Shown here: positions 46,776 through 55,060 of the stretch, piece after piece
Position numbering within the stretch: position 1 is the stretch's first letter
Layout: every line of letters begins with the position of its first letter
Source: Leptospira sp.
Lineage (GTDB): Bacteria > Spirochaetota > Leptospiria > Leptospirales > Leptospiraceae
Direction of reading: 5' to 3'
NCBI GenBank assembly: GCA_020831715.1
Contig: JAFIGA010000164.1
Span: 1-55,400 of the forward strand
DNA length: 55,400 nt
Program-made: the position numbers and the translations under genes
The notes under the pieces: model-generated
Told to the model about the DNA's origin: nothing
Seen by the model: the letters and a program-made list of their open reading frames with translations, nothing else
Databases searched by the model: none

Positions 46776-48098
46776 TTAATCAACTGCCTGAGAGAAAATC
46801 CTTCGACTTGTAACATACCTTTCCTTCCACCATTTAGAATCCAAACTTTGAATCACAACTCCGCGTGTTGAAGAAGCATGAGAGAAGTCACGATTCTTCA
46901 TTACCAATCCCACATGAGTGATTTTAGTCTGATTGGGCGAGGCAGAAAAAAATACCAAATCTCCCGCTTGCATATTTCTATTCTGAACAAGAGATCCTAA
47001 ACTAGCTTGGGGAGTAGCTCTTCTTGGAACAAATCCCTTGGGAACTCCAATTTTAGGATCTATCAATACATGCAAGGTAAAACCCGAACAATCAACTCCT
47101 GCTTTTGTATTTCCACCAAACTTATACCTAGTTCCTATCCAACCGTTGACAACTGTGTACAAACTAGCTGTGGATAAACGTTTCCATCTTTCTCCTTGAT
47201 TGAGAGTAGGAGTCGTTCCTGCTGTGGGAGGTTTAACTGTAGGTTGTTGTGTAATAGGGGGCTTTGTAGTTTGAGTTGGTTGTGTTGTCGATTGAATTGG
47301 TTCAATTCCTATATCTTCAGGTCTAACCTGAGGTCTCCTTCTGACTTCTAATCTTCCATATTCTTCAAACAAGGGATCTAAATTTCTAGAACTAAGCTTG
47401 AGATTTTCAGTGACTTTATCCCCTTTGGATGCTTTTAATATTATTGCGTCTTGGTTTAATTTTTGAATAGAGTTGATGTTCTTTTGATTTTTAAAATTTT
47501 GACTGAGTTTAGAAATTAAATCTTCACTTGCCTTTTGAGAAAGTTTGGAAAATTTAGGATTCATATTATGGATTAATAAATCAAAGTATTCCTTAGTATC
47601 TATATTTTCTTGTCTGGAAAGAATCAACAATCTACCTGCAACCAATACGGAAAGTGCTTCCCATCGATTATCCAATCCTCGACCAATAAAATCATCTCTA
47701 TACATTTCCGGGAGATTAGCTTCTTCAGCCTCACGCATGAACCTAGATAGGTATAAAAATTCTTCTTTACTTCCTGCAAAATTTGCAACTAAAGGAAGTA
47801 GTTCTTCATTGCTTTCGAATGGAATTCCGGCTCTTGCCGACTCGTCCAAATACTCAACAGATCTAGCAAATTGCTTGGGAGAAAAACCTTCCATCTGAGA
47901 CCAAGGAAGAAGATTTTTTACCAAAAGTTGAACTTCTTTGCTATTGGCACGGGAACCTAAAGACTTTCGAATCTCATTTTGGATCAAAAGTTGTGATTGC
48001 CTGTCGTAGTCGTCTTTCAGTAGGGAAGCAATATCTTGGCTTCGAACCGGATGAACCGTAAATAGGAAAATTATAGATAATAAGAAGACATTTTTCAT
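46776..48098 (-). CDS. Exported NlpC/P60-family cysteine peptidase
   Basis: 440 residues from the ATG at 48098; an in-frame upstream start at 48134 falls on the -35 box. The signal peptide is VFLLSIIFLFTVHPVRS. Residues 20-250 are helical, then a Pro/Thr-rich linker (about 265-310, with TTQPTQTTKPPITQQPTV) leads to the NlpC/P60 domain. Cys337 in AGVDCSGFTLHV is the nucleophile, His in TKITHVGLVM the base, and a third polar His occurs in DFSHASSTRGVV. The enzyme probably cuts peptide stems of peptidoglycan. It is divergent from the Spx/ArsC-like gene. Confidence 0.9.
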   Translation of the reverse strand: MKNVFLLSIIFLFTVHPVRSQDIASLLKDDYDRQSQLLIQNEIRKSLGSRANSKEVQLLVKNLLPWSQMEGFSPKQFARSVEYLDESARAGIPFESNEELLPLVANFAGSKEEFLYLSRFMREAEEANLPEMYRDDFIGRGLDNRWEALSVLVAGRLLILSRQENIDTKEYFDLLIHNMNPKFSKLSQKASEDLISKLSQNFKNQKNINSIQKLNQDAIILKASKGDKVTENLKLSSRNLDPLFEEYGRLEVRRRPQVRPEDIGIEPIQSTTQPTQTTKPPITQQPTVKPPTAGTTPTLNQGERWKRLSTASLYTVVNGWIGTRYKFGGNTKAGVDCSGFTLHVLIDPKIGVPKGFVPRRATPQASLGSLVQNRNMQAGDLVFFSASPNQTKITHVGLVMKNRDFSHASSTRGVVIQSLDSKWWKERYVTSRRIFSQAVD

Positions 48099-48104
48099 AC
48101 TAAA

Positions 48105-48134
48105 ATCATACTTTTTTGATTTATATAATGTCAA
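48105..48134 (-). promoter_or_regulatory. Strong sigma-70-type promoter, apparently giving a leaderless mRNA
   Basis: On the minus strand TTGACA (48134-48129) is separated by 18 bases from TATGAT (48110-48105), which matches the consensus -10 at five of six positions. The ATG of the NlpC/P60 gene begins six bases after the -10, where transcription should start, so the transcript would have no 5' leader. No Shine-Dalgarno sequence precedes the ATG, which agrees. Confidence 0.65.
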
Positions 48135-48235
48135 ATCTTATATTTTTGTAGAATATCAAAATTTAAAATCTTGCTAATTAACAACTTGTAAGAAAGATTA
48201 AAATTTAATTAAAAATTCTTATTTAGAGGAAGAAT

Positions 48236-48592
48236 ATGACCTTAAAAGTTTACGAATACAAAGGCTGCGGAACTTGCCGTAAAGCTCTTAAATTTCTAGA
48301 TGAAAAAAAAGTTTCTTATGAAAAAATTGCAATTAGAGAAAAGCCACCAACTAAAGCTGAATTAAAAAAGATGTTAAAATACTATGACGGAGATTCGAAA
48401 AGATTATTCAACACATCCGGTGGAGATTATAAGGAATTAGGATTGAAGGACAAGTTATCGACAATGACCATTGACAAGCAAATAGAACTGTTATCATCAA
48501 ATGGTAACTTGGTAAAAAGACCTTTTATTTTAGGCGATGGGTGGGGACTTGTTGGGTTCAAAGAAGACGAATGGAAAATTAAAATATCTTGA
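48236..48592 (+). CDS. Spx/ArsC/MgsR-like thioredoxin-fold protein
   Basis: 118 residues of the ArsC-like thioredoxin fold: KVYEYKGCGTCRKALKFLDEKK with a CxxC redox pair at the N-terminus, KRPFILGDGWGLVGFKEDEW at the C-terminus. It is closer in length and pattern to the Spx/YffB branch than to arsenate reductase, since the later ArsC cysteines are missing. Roles range from arsenate reduction to redox-dependent RNA polymerase binding. Shine-Dalgarno AGAGGAAG is good. The hybrid kinase begins within its last codons, so both come from one transcript; that could join a thiol sensor to the kinase, which is inference. Confidence 0.85.
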   Translation: MTLKVYEYKGCGTCRKALKFLDEKKVSYEKIAIREKPPTKAELKKMLKYYDGDSKRLFNTSGGDYKELGLKDKLSTMTIDKQIELLSSNGNLVKRPFILGDGWGLVGFKEDEWKIKIS

Positions 48593-50355
48593 TTAACAAT
48601 CCTCTTCATGATAGCAAGAAGTTTCAAGCACTGATCATTCAAGTTAGTTATGATTTTCTGAGTGCTGATTCACAAAATATCGACTATAAAATAAATCGCA
48701 TGCTTCAAATGATAGGTGAATTTTTTGAAGTTGATAGAAGTTATCTTTTTTTTACAAATGAAAATTTTACCCATATGACCAACACTCATGAATGGTGTTC
48801 TGATAATATCCATTCCGTAAAGGATATTAATCAAAATTTGGATTTCACTAAATTTCCTTATTGGAATTCCATAATGCATGATTGTATAGCGCAAAATAAA
48901 CCTTTTTTAATAGCCTCTGTCGACGCTCTTCCCATTGAGGCTGAATTAGAAAAGCAATCATTGAATGAACAAAATGTCAAAACTCTATTCATTATTCCAA
49001 TTACTAAAAACAATAAAGCGTATGGATTTTTTGGTTTTGACTCTGTAAAGCAAGAAAAAATTTGGGATCCGTCTCAAATCTCATTACTAAGCGTAATCGG
49101 AAATATAATATCTGTTGTATTAGAAAAAATTCAATCGGAAAAAGCTTTAATTGAAGCTAGAAAAATTGCTGAAATCGCAAACAATGCAAAGTCATTATTT
49201 CTTGCCAACATGAGTCATGAAATTCGAACTCCATTAAACAGTATAATTGGATTTACCAATTTATTAAAGGAAACCAATTTAGATGAAAAACAATTGAATT
49301 ATGTGAATTATGCCAACAATTCTGCAGAACATCTCCAAAGCATTGTAAATGATATCTTAGACTTTTCCAAAGTGGAAGCAGGTAAGATGGAACTGGATAT
49401 ACAGAACATTGATATTTTAAGTATATTTTCAGATTTGATTGCAATAAGCAGGCTAGAAGCAGAAAGGAAAGGACTAAAAATAAATTTCAAGCATGATCCG
49501 AATCTACCTAAATTTGTTTATGTTGATCCTTTTCGAATCAAACAAATACTCATCAATCTTATTTCAAATGCTATTAAATTTACAGAAGTTGGACATATTG
49601 ATTTAGAGCTTAAATTTGAAGATATCAATTCAGAAGAAAATATCGGTAACTATCTTTTCTCCATAAAAGATACCGGAATAGGAATTTCACCCGAAAAGCA
49701 GAAACGTCTATTTAAATTATTTTCCCAAGCAGACGCTTCAACGACCAGAAAGTATGGGGGAACCGGGCTTGGATTAATCATTTCCAATAAACTTGCTGAA
49801 CTAATGAATTCAGCAATCATTGTTAGTAGTGAAGAAGGAAAAGGTTCCACTTTTTATTTTTCATTGAAAGCCAATTACAAAAATAAAGATTTCTCAGATA
49901 CTCCAGACCCGAATGCACTTAAGGCTCAGAAAGTTATTAGTAATAATATTGGTTTATTGACCATTATTCGAAAGACTATCTTGATTGTGGAAGATGTCGA
50001 AGTAAACCTTATTTTACTTAAAACAGTTCTAAAGAAAATTGTTCCGCAATCAATCATTTTGGAAGCCAAGAATGGAAAAGAAGCAGTTGATATATACCAA
50101 GAATCCAAACCGGACTTAATCATTATGGACATTCAAATGCCTATTATGGACGGATATGAAGCAACTTCTGAAATTCGGAGAATTGAGAAATCTATCAACA
50201 TTGACTCAATTGGTTTTACTCCTATAGTAGCTCTTACGGCAGGAGCGCTGGTAGAAGAGAGAGAGAAAGCTTTAAAGAATGGTATGAATGATTTCTGTAC
50301 AAAACCGGTTCGAAAGAATGAAATTCTAACTATTTTGGCAAAATATTTAATCTAG
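48589..50355 (+). CDS. Soluble GAF-type hybrid histidine kinase with receiver
   Basis: 588 residues from TTG, which overlaps the stop codon of the Spx/ArsC-like gene; no in-frame ATG exists until residue 38, inside the GAF domain. Residues about 20-175 are a GAF sensor (FFEVDRSYLFF, LFIIPITKNNKAYGFFGFDS). A coiled helix and HisKA follow, with His210 in NMSHEIRTPLNSII, then an HATPase domain with NLISNAIKFTE, DTGIGISPEKQ and RKYGGTGLGLI. The receiver at about 465-585 has Asp514 in IMDIQMPIMDGYE and Lys in CTKPVRKNE. There are no membrane helices, so it senses an internal signal. Its 3' end overlaps the YciO-type gene by 9 bases on the other strand. The phosphorylation partner is unknown. Confidence 0.9.
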   Translation: MINNPLHDSKKFQALIIQVSYDFLSADSQNIDYKINRMLQMIGEFFEVDRSYLFFTNENFTHMTNTHEWCSDNIHSVKDINQNLDFTKFPYWNSIMHDCIAQNKPFLIASVDALPIEAELEKQSLNEQNVKTLFIIPITKNNKAYGFFGFDSVKQEKIWDPSQISLLSVIGNIISVVLEKIQSEKALIEARKIAEIANNAKSLFLANMSHEIRTPLNSIIGFTNLLKETNLDEKQLNYVNYANNSAEHLQSIVNDILDFSKVEAGKMELDIQNIDILSIFSDLIAISRLEAERKGLKINFKHDPNLPKFVYVDPFRIKQILINLISNAIKFTEVGHIDLELKFEDINSEENIGNYLFSIKDTGIGISPEKQKRLFKLFSQADASTTRKYGGTGLGLIISNKLAELMNSAIIVSSEEGKGSTFYFSLKANYKNKDFSDTPDPNALKAQKVISNNIGLLTIIRKTILIVEDVEVNLILLKTVLKKIVPQSIILEAKNGKEAVDIYQESKPDLIIMDIQMPIMDGYEATSEIRRIEKSINIDSIGFTPIVALTAGALVEEREKALKNGMNDFCTKPVRKNEILTILAKYLI

Positions 50356-50964
50356 ACTGATTAAATCAAAACCTTTCCCTTCTCGAACCACTTCCATATC
50401 ATCATTTGTGAAATCTAAGATGGTTGACATTTCTACTTGAACCAATCCGCCATCAACAATTCCTTCTACCTGATTGCCATAGATATCTTCCAATTCATCA
50501 ATGTCTGTAAGATATTCATCATTTGTGAGAACTGAAGTAGAAGTGAGCGGTGCATTGTGAACGGAAAGTAATTCTTGCAAATAAATATGATCCGGATAAC
50601 GAATTCCAATATGCCTGTTTTTATGGTGGGCAACGCAGGGCTTAGGCAGTGATTTATTTGCTTTTAGAATAAAAGTGTAAGGTCCGGGAGAAAGTTTCTT
50701 CATCAAACGATAAGCCGGATTAGGTAGATACTCAATAAACTGAGAAGCCATAGAAATGTCTTTACATAACAAGGAAAGAGGTTTGTTCTTGGGCATATCT
50801 TTCAATTTATATAACTTTTCCGTTCCGGTGCGACTATTGGCACAAGCCACCATTGCGTATACTGTGTCAGTTGGAAAAATATATACAGCCCCCGATTTCA
50901 AGTCCTCAGAAATCTGTTTTAATTTTCTAGCTTCCGGATTTTGAGGATGTAGATAAATTATCAT
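50347..50964 (-). CDS. Sua5/YciO/YrdC-family protein, YciO branch
   Basis: 205 residues of the YrdC fold: GAVYIFPTDTVYAMVACAN, YKLKDMPKNKPLSLLCKD, KKLSPGPYTFILKANK, RHIGIRYPDH and LTSTSVLTNDEYLTDIDE. The family contains TsaC/Sua5, which makes threonylcarbamoyl-AMP for tRNA modification; YciO proteins are shorter relatives. Without comparison I cannot decide whether this is the TsaC of the cell. It is last in a four-gene minus-strand operon, coupled by ATGA to the SDR gene. Confidence 0.85.
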   Translation of the reverse strand: MIIYLHPQNPEARKLKQISEDLKSGAVYIFPTDTVYAMVACANSRTGTEKLYKLKDMPKNKPLSLLCKDISMASQFIEYLPNPAYRLMKKLSPGPYTFILKANKSLPKPCVAHHKNRHIGIRYPDHIYLQELLSVHNAPLTSTSVLTNDEYLTDIDELEDIYGNQVEGIVDGGLVQVEMSTILDFTNDDMEVVREGKGFDLISLD

Positions 50965-51698
50965 TGAGCAGTGAGTCCACCATCAACAACTAAAATCTGT
51001 CCCGTCATATAGGACGATGCATCACTTGCGAGAAATAGTCCTGCACCTAAAAGATCATCCGGTCTTCCCATTCTTTTCATAGGAATTCCCGCTTGGACTT
51101 GCTCTTTGATAGAAGGACGATCTGTAATCATAGTAGTCATATCCGTTTCAATCAAACCCGGACAGATTGCATTCAATCGAAAACCATTCTTCACCCATTC
51201 TATTGCTAGTGCCTTGGTTAATGAAATCACAGCACCTTTTGTGCCGGAATATACAGAAGACAATGGTGTTCCTACCAAACCAAGAACCGAGGCAAAATTA
51301 ATGATATTGCCACCGGACTTTCTCTGAACTTTATAATAGGCTTGGCATGCTCGAAACAATCCAATATAGTTTGTTTCTACTATCTTATAGATTTCCTCTT
51401 CCTTCATTCCGCCGGCGGGGGTATTGGAGGCGACACCAGCATTATTAATCAACACATCTATTTTTCCGGATTTATCATGGATGGATTGAATTACTGATCC
51501 AATGGCATGAGGATCTCTCATATCTGCAGAATGACCAATAATTCCTGAGTCTTTCATCCACTCTATTGATTCCGGTTTGGACCCTGTGCCATGAACAATT
51601 GCGCCCTCATCTCGAAATCCTTCGGCGATTCTCTTTCCTATACCACGACTCGCACCTGTTATAAGAACTATTTTGTCTTTCACATTTATATAACTCAT
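50961..51698 (-). CDS. Short-chain dehydrogenase/reductase (FabG-like)
   Basis: 245 residues. The N-terminal nucleotide motif is LITGASRGIGKRIAEGF, followed by LINNAGVAS. The active site is Ser in INFASVLGL and Tyr-x3-Lys in SSVYSGTKGAVISLTKALA. The C-terminal FLASDASSYMTGQILVVDGGL is also typical. All catalytic residues are present. It resembles 3-oxoacyl-ACP reductase and related alcohol or sugar reductases; substrate is unproven. It follows the small lipoprotein gene by one base and is coupled to the YciO-type gene by four-base overlap. Confidence 0.92.
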   Translation of the reverse strand: MSYINVKDKIVLITGASRGIGKRIAEGFRDEGAIVHGTGSKPESIEWMKDSGIIGHSADMRDPHAIGSVIQSIHDKSGKIDVLINNAGVASNTPAGGMKEEEIYKIVETNYIGLFRACQAYYKVQRKSGGNIINFASVLGLVGTPLSSVYSGTKGAVISLTKALAIEWVKNGFRLNAICPGLIETDMTTMITDRPSIKEQVQAGIPMKRMGRPDDLLGAGLFLASDASSYMTGQILVVDGGLTAQ

Positions 51699-51699
51699 T

Positions 51700-51984
51700 T
51701 CAATCTCCTATAGTAGCATCTAGTTCTATGTCTTTAGCCGGATAGCAATCCGATCTTTTGATCTGGCTCTCATCCAGAAGCTTTTCATAATCAATGACAC
51801 CATCATCTTTTACAAGATCTCTTCTGATATAATGAGAACCACCCTCATAGTAATTGTAAATCTTGTCACAATCTTGCATGTCTTCATCAGCTATTTTTTT
51901 CTTACAGTCCAATGTAGCAATTATCGAAAGAAGGAAGATTCCTCGAATCAAAAGAGTCAAAATATTTCTAAGGCTTAGTTTCAT
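51700..51984 (-). CDS. Small lipoprotein, unknown
   Basis: 94 residues. The hydrophobic leader ends in IIATLDC (lipobox Cys27), leaving a mature part of about 68 residues with two more cysteines (MQDCDKIY, RSDCYPA) that could pair. The sequence is acidic and Tyr-rich (YNYYEGGSHY). No family is recognised. It is 13 bases after the secreted helical gene and one base before the SDR gene, so it is part of the four-gene operon. Confidence 0.7.
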   Translation of the reverse strand: MKLSLRNILTLLIRGIFLLSIIATLDCKKKIADEDMQDCDKIYNYYEGGSHYIRRDLVKDDGVIDYEKLLDESQIKRSDCYPAKDIELDATIGD

Positions 51985-51997
51985 TATTATTTACCGG

Positions 51998-52927
51998 TTA
52001 TTTTGGTGCGTCCACCTTGTTCGGTTCTTGAGTATCTTGTTGCTCTTTTGGTTCTTTTGGTTCTCTCAGTTTAGACTTCAAAAAGGTATCGATTCTTTCC
52101 CGCTCTTTCTTGCGACCTTCTTCTTCGTTCACATGGGAGAGATTGTGGGATTCATCCCAGACTTTTCTATCTTCCAAGGTTAAATAATCTACATCTAAAT
52201 AAATTTTTTCAGAAGCACCAGATTTAGTATTATTGGATGGAACTGATTCATCAGCTTTATCATTATTTTCAATATTACTTGCAAGTTCCTTCTTGCCTCG
52301 AATTACTCCCTCCAATAGTTCTATTGTTGCAAGTTGGTAGTATTTCAGAGCAAGTATGGGTCTTTTGGAATTGACCAAGAATTCCGCTTGTCTAAAGAAT
52401 ACTCCCGCTTCCTTGGCTTTTCTCTCTAGGTGAGGAAGCAAGTTTGGATTGGGATCATATTTTTCTCGGTTGGATTTTATTTCAATGATCTGCGTGTTTA
52501 GTTCACCGGTGTATTTGTCAAAATAAGCATTGTATACTTGGACAAAATCATTTGCCTGCTTATCCATATCGTTCAAGCCTTGCCGAAACAATCTACGGGA
52601 ATCTCTATATCTTCCTCGGAGGAATGCAGTGTTCGCTTGGGAAAAAATCAATTGAGTTGATTTCCATTCTCCTTCTTTTCCCTGATTTAAATAGAGATTG
52701 ACCATCTGACTTGAATTGGCATCGGCAAGCTTTTTCAATCTTTCTGTTTCTGTTTTTAAATCAATTGTTACATCACCCGTTTCATACTTTAACGGAGTTC
52801 CTTCTTCACCGGAATTGGAGTGATTCTCATTGGAATGAATTTCCATTATGGAAATGCCAACTATTAAAAAAATAGCAAGCAAAGAGAAGATGAATTTATG
52901 AATGCGGGATATAATATTTAAAATCAC
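51998..52927 (-). CDS. Secreted helical (TPR-like) protein, unknown
   Basis: 309 residues. A signal anchor (FIFSLLAIFLIVGISI) is followed by helical repeats resembling TPR hairpins (QANTAFLRGRYRDSRRLFRQ; RQAEFLVNSKRPILALKYYQ). After an acidic linker comes LDVDYLTLEDRKVWDES and a highly charged tail ending in Pro/Glu/Lys repeats. It is similar in build to the protein at 21311-22207 and may be a paralogue. It heads the four-gene operon and is divergent from maf with 54 bases between them. Confidence 0.7.
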   Translation of the reverse strand: MILNIISRIHKFIFSLLAIFLIVGISIMEIHSNENHSNSGEEGTPLKYETGDVTIDLKTETERLKKLADANSSQMVNLYLNQGKEGEWKSTQLIFSQANTAFLRGRYRDSRRLFRQGLNDMDKQANDFVQVYNAYFDKYTGELNTQIIEIKSNREKYDPNPNLLPHLERKAKEAGVFFRQAEFLVNSKRPILALKYYQLATIELLEGVIRGKKELASNIENNDKADESVPSNNTKSGASEKIYLDVDYLTLEDRKVWDESHNLSHVNEEEGRKKERERIDTFLKSKLREPKEPKEQQDTQEPNKVDAPK

Positions 52928-52981
52928 AGTTCTGATTATTTTTGGATTTGGAATCCTGTCAATTCAAATTATTTTGGTTTT

Positions 52982-53584
52982 ATGATCATCTTGTGCTCGG
53001 CATCACCCAGAAGAAAAGAAATTTTAGAAAATCTCGGTTTGAAATTTGACATTTGCCCTGCTCAAATAGATGAAAATGAAATTCCGAATGAAAAACCTTT
53101 GGAATATTTAAAGAGAGTTTCCAGTGCAAAGGCATGGGAAGTAAGTAAATCTTGGGCAAGCAGTCAATCGCTAGAAAACAATAAGAACCAACTTGAAAAT
53201 AAAACAAACAATCTCTTCATTGCCAGTGACACTATAGTTGTGTTCGAAGGTAGAATTCTCCATAAACCTGAAAACACCAAGCAAGCAGAAGAAATTCTAT
53301 CCCTTCTTTCCGGCAAACAACATACCGTCTATTCCGGTTTAGCCCTATTGCAATCGGGAAATTTATTGTGGGATTATGATGAAACCTTGATTCAATTCAA
53401 ATCTTGGGACTTACAAGAGATCAGGAATTATATAGAAATTGCAAAGCCATTTGACAAAGCCGGAGCCTATGGAATCCAAGATAGCAATTCGCCTGTGGAA
53501 AATTATAAGGGTTCTTATAGCAATGTGATGGGATTTCCAATTCGGAAGTTTCTGAAGTATAGAGATTTATGGATCAGGCAATAA
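52982..53584 (+). CDS. maf: Maf-family nucleoside triphosphate pyrophosphatase
   Basis: 200 residues. The start LCSASPRRKEILENLGL is the family signature. Also present are FIASDTIVVFEGRILHKP with the metal Asp, LSLLSGKQHTVYSGLAL, and KPFDKAGAYGIQDSN. The enzyme hydrolyses non-canonical or pyrimidine nucleoside triphosphates to monophosphates. An unusual Asn/Lys/Gln stretch (SQSLENNKNQLENK, about 60-73) lengthens the loop after the first helix. The 3' end overlaps the convergent small gene by 11 bases. Confidence 0.93.
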   Translation: MIILCSASPRRKEILENLGLKFDICPAQIDENEIPNEKPLEYLKRVSSAKAWEVSKSWASSQSLENNKNQLENKTNNLFIASDTIVVFEGRILHKPENTKQAEEILSLLSGKQHTVYSGLALLQSGNLLWDYDETLIQFKSWDLQEIRNYIEIAKPFDKAGAYGIQDSNSPVENYKGSYSNVMGFPIRKFLKYRDLWIRQ

Positions 53585-53876
53585 TGTCTAGCAACATACC
53601 GGGAGTGATAACTTGCTTGTGAGATTTTGCGTCGTTTTGGATGGATTGTGCTTTTAATCTATAATCACTGCTAAGTTTACTTTTGTCACTTTCCAATTGA
53701 TTGGATTTGTAGATATCGGCGAAACGATTTTGATTATTTCCATTTCCCTGGGAAAAACTTCCTTGTCCTCCCCTTACCGGTGGAACAGCTTGGATAGGAG
53801 AGTAGTTGGGAGTGGAATAGGCATAGATAGACTCACCTGTTCGTCCGATTGATTGTACAGTTCCTGCGAAATCCAT
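53574..53876 (-). CDS. Small conserved-type hypothetical protein
   Basis: 100 residues, no signal peptide. The N-terminal half is Gly/Ser/Asn/Gln-rich and probably disordered (RGGQGSFSQGNGNNQN). The C-terminal half is a short helix (SSDYRLKAQSIQNDAKSHK) and ends ITPGMLLDIIA. I know no function; a rod- or flagella-linked role would be a guess. It is divergent from the HolA-like gene across 36 bases and overlaps maf by 11 bases at its 3' end. No sign of a frameshift. Confidence 0.6.
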   Translation of the reverse strand: MDFAGTVQSIGRTGESIYAYSTPNYSPIQAVPPVRGGQGSFSQGNGNNQNRFADIYKSNQLESDKSKLSSDYRLKAQSIQNDAKSHKQVITPGMLLDIIA

Positions 53877-53912
53877 TTCAATTATATTATCGGATCTTTA
53901 TTAGAAAAGTCA

Positions 53913-55004
53913 ATGGCCAAAGAGAAAAAAAATATCGAATTTTCCAATTTTATAGAGTTCCGTGACTCTAAACCGGAAGTTTTGCCCAAGATCCTTTGCT
54001 TTATTTCCCAAGACTCTTTCGAGTTCGAACAAGTTGTAGACTACTACCGAGAGCAGATGAAATTAATGGGGGAGGCATTCGAGGGGATTGTTTTCACGGG
54101 GGAATCCGGGGAAGTGGATAGTTTTTTTTCTCATGTATTTACACCGGATATGTTCTTCCCTACAAAACTCCTAATCATCAAATCCGGAATTCAATTCTTC
54201 AAGCCTTTCTTCAGTGCCGCAAGTAAGAAGCCCAATGATTTATTTCAAAATTTTACCCACCAGTTACCACAGTTTTCAGACAAGGTATATATCGTTTTCC
54301 ACTACGACAATTGGGAGATGCCTGCAGGGGTCAAAAAGCTTTTCAACAACGAACTTACAGTCATCCATAGCAAAAATTTCTATTCCAACCAAACAAGGCA
54401 AAATCTAGAACGTCTCCTTAGACAAGACGAGTTGACCATGTCCACGGATGCGATGGACGAATTCATCCATCGAGTTCCCGCAAATATGGGTTCCTATATG
54501 AAGAGTATACAGAAGCTGCGAGTCTATTTGAATAAGAAAAAATTCGATTTAGAAGATGTGCAAAACATTCTCTTCTCCCGAACAACAATCAATTACAATG
54601 ATATAGCCAATTTATTCTTCCAGAATAGAAGAGCTGAGTTCTTTAAAGAAATTACAAAGATTACAGATATGAGAGCGGAACTGGGAATTATCTTGATCAA
54701 GTTATTGGATAGATTGAACGAGCTTAGAATCTATAGAATTTTCAATAAAAAATTTCATGGTCAGATTCCGGAAGACGAATTATTCCAAGTTTTGGGAATG
54801 CAAGCCTACTCAAGTGGTAGAAAATATCATATTAAAAAAGAATTGGTATCTGAATCAAGATATTTAAAAGATAAAACCATCGAAGTCCTATACAATTATT
54901 TAATAGATTTGAACCTAAAGCATAAATTCAATTCTGATAACGATGGTTTGAAACTTGTAGTAAAACAAAAGTTTTTAAATATGTTTGCCAGTCTCGAACA
55001 CTGA
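53913..55004 (+). CDS. holA: DNA polymerase III delta subunit-like protein (clamp loader)
   Basis: 363 residues from the ATG at 53913; an earlier in-frame start at 53853 would overlap the divergent gene and is rejected. The pattern is that of HolA. The N-terminal AAA-like domain lacks Walker motifs (LCFISQDSFEFEQVVDYY; FFPTKLLIIKSG). A middle helical domain has DELTMSTDAMDEFIHRVPANM, and a C-terminal collar domain has NDIANLFFQNRRAEFF, ELGIILIKLLDRLNELR, and LNLKHKFNSDNDGLKLVVKQ. It should open the sliding clamp in the clamp-loader complex. Sequence identity across this family is low, so the call is good but not certain. Confidence 0.78.
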   Translation: MAKEKKNIEFSNFIEFRDSKPEVLPKILCFISQDSFEFEQVVDYYREQMKLMGEAFEGIVFTGESGEVDSFFSHVFTPDMFFPTKLLIIKSGIQFFKPFFSAASKKPNDLFQNFTHQLPQFSDKVYIVFHYDNWEMPAGVKKLFNNELTVIHSKNFYSNQTRQNLERLLRQDELTMSTDAMDEFIHRVPANMGSYMKSIQKLRVYLNKKKFDLEDVQNILFSRTTINYNDIANLFFQNRRAEFFKEITKITDMRAELGIILIKLLDRLNELRIYRIFNKKFHGQIPEDELFQVLGMQAYSSGRKYHIKKELVSESRYLKDKTIEVLYNYLIDLNLKHKFNSDNDGLKLVVKQKFLNMFASLEH

Positions 55005-55060
55005 TTTTGTATCCTGTTACCAATATTTAAATCCGGAGATTTATGGTTTGGAACAGACTC

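Noticed and set aside
48236..48592. Arsenate reductase (arsC)
   Set aside because: The resolving cysteines and arsenic operon neighbours are missing; the fold and CxxC fit the Spx/YffB branch better.
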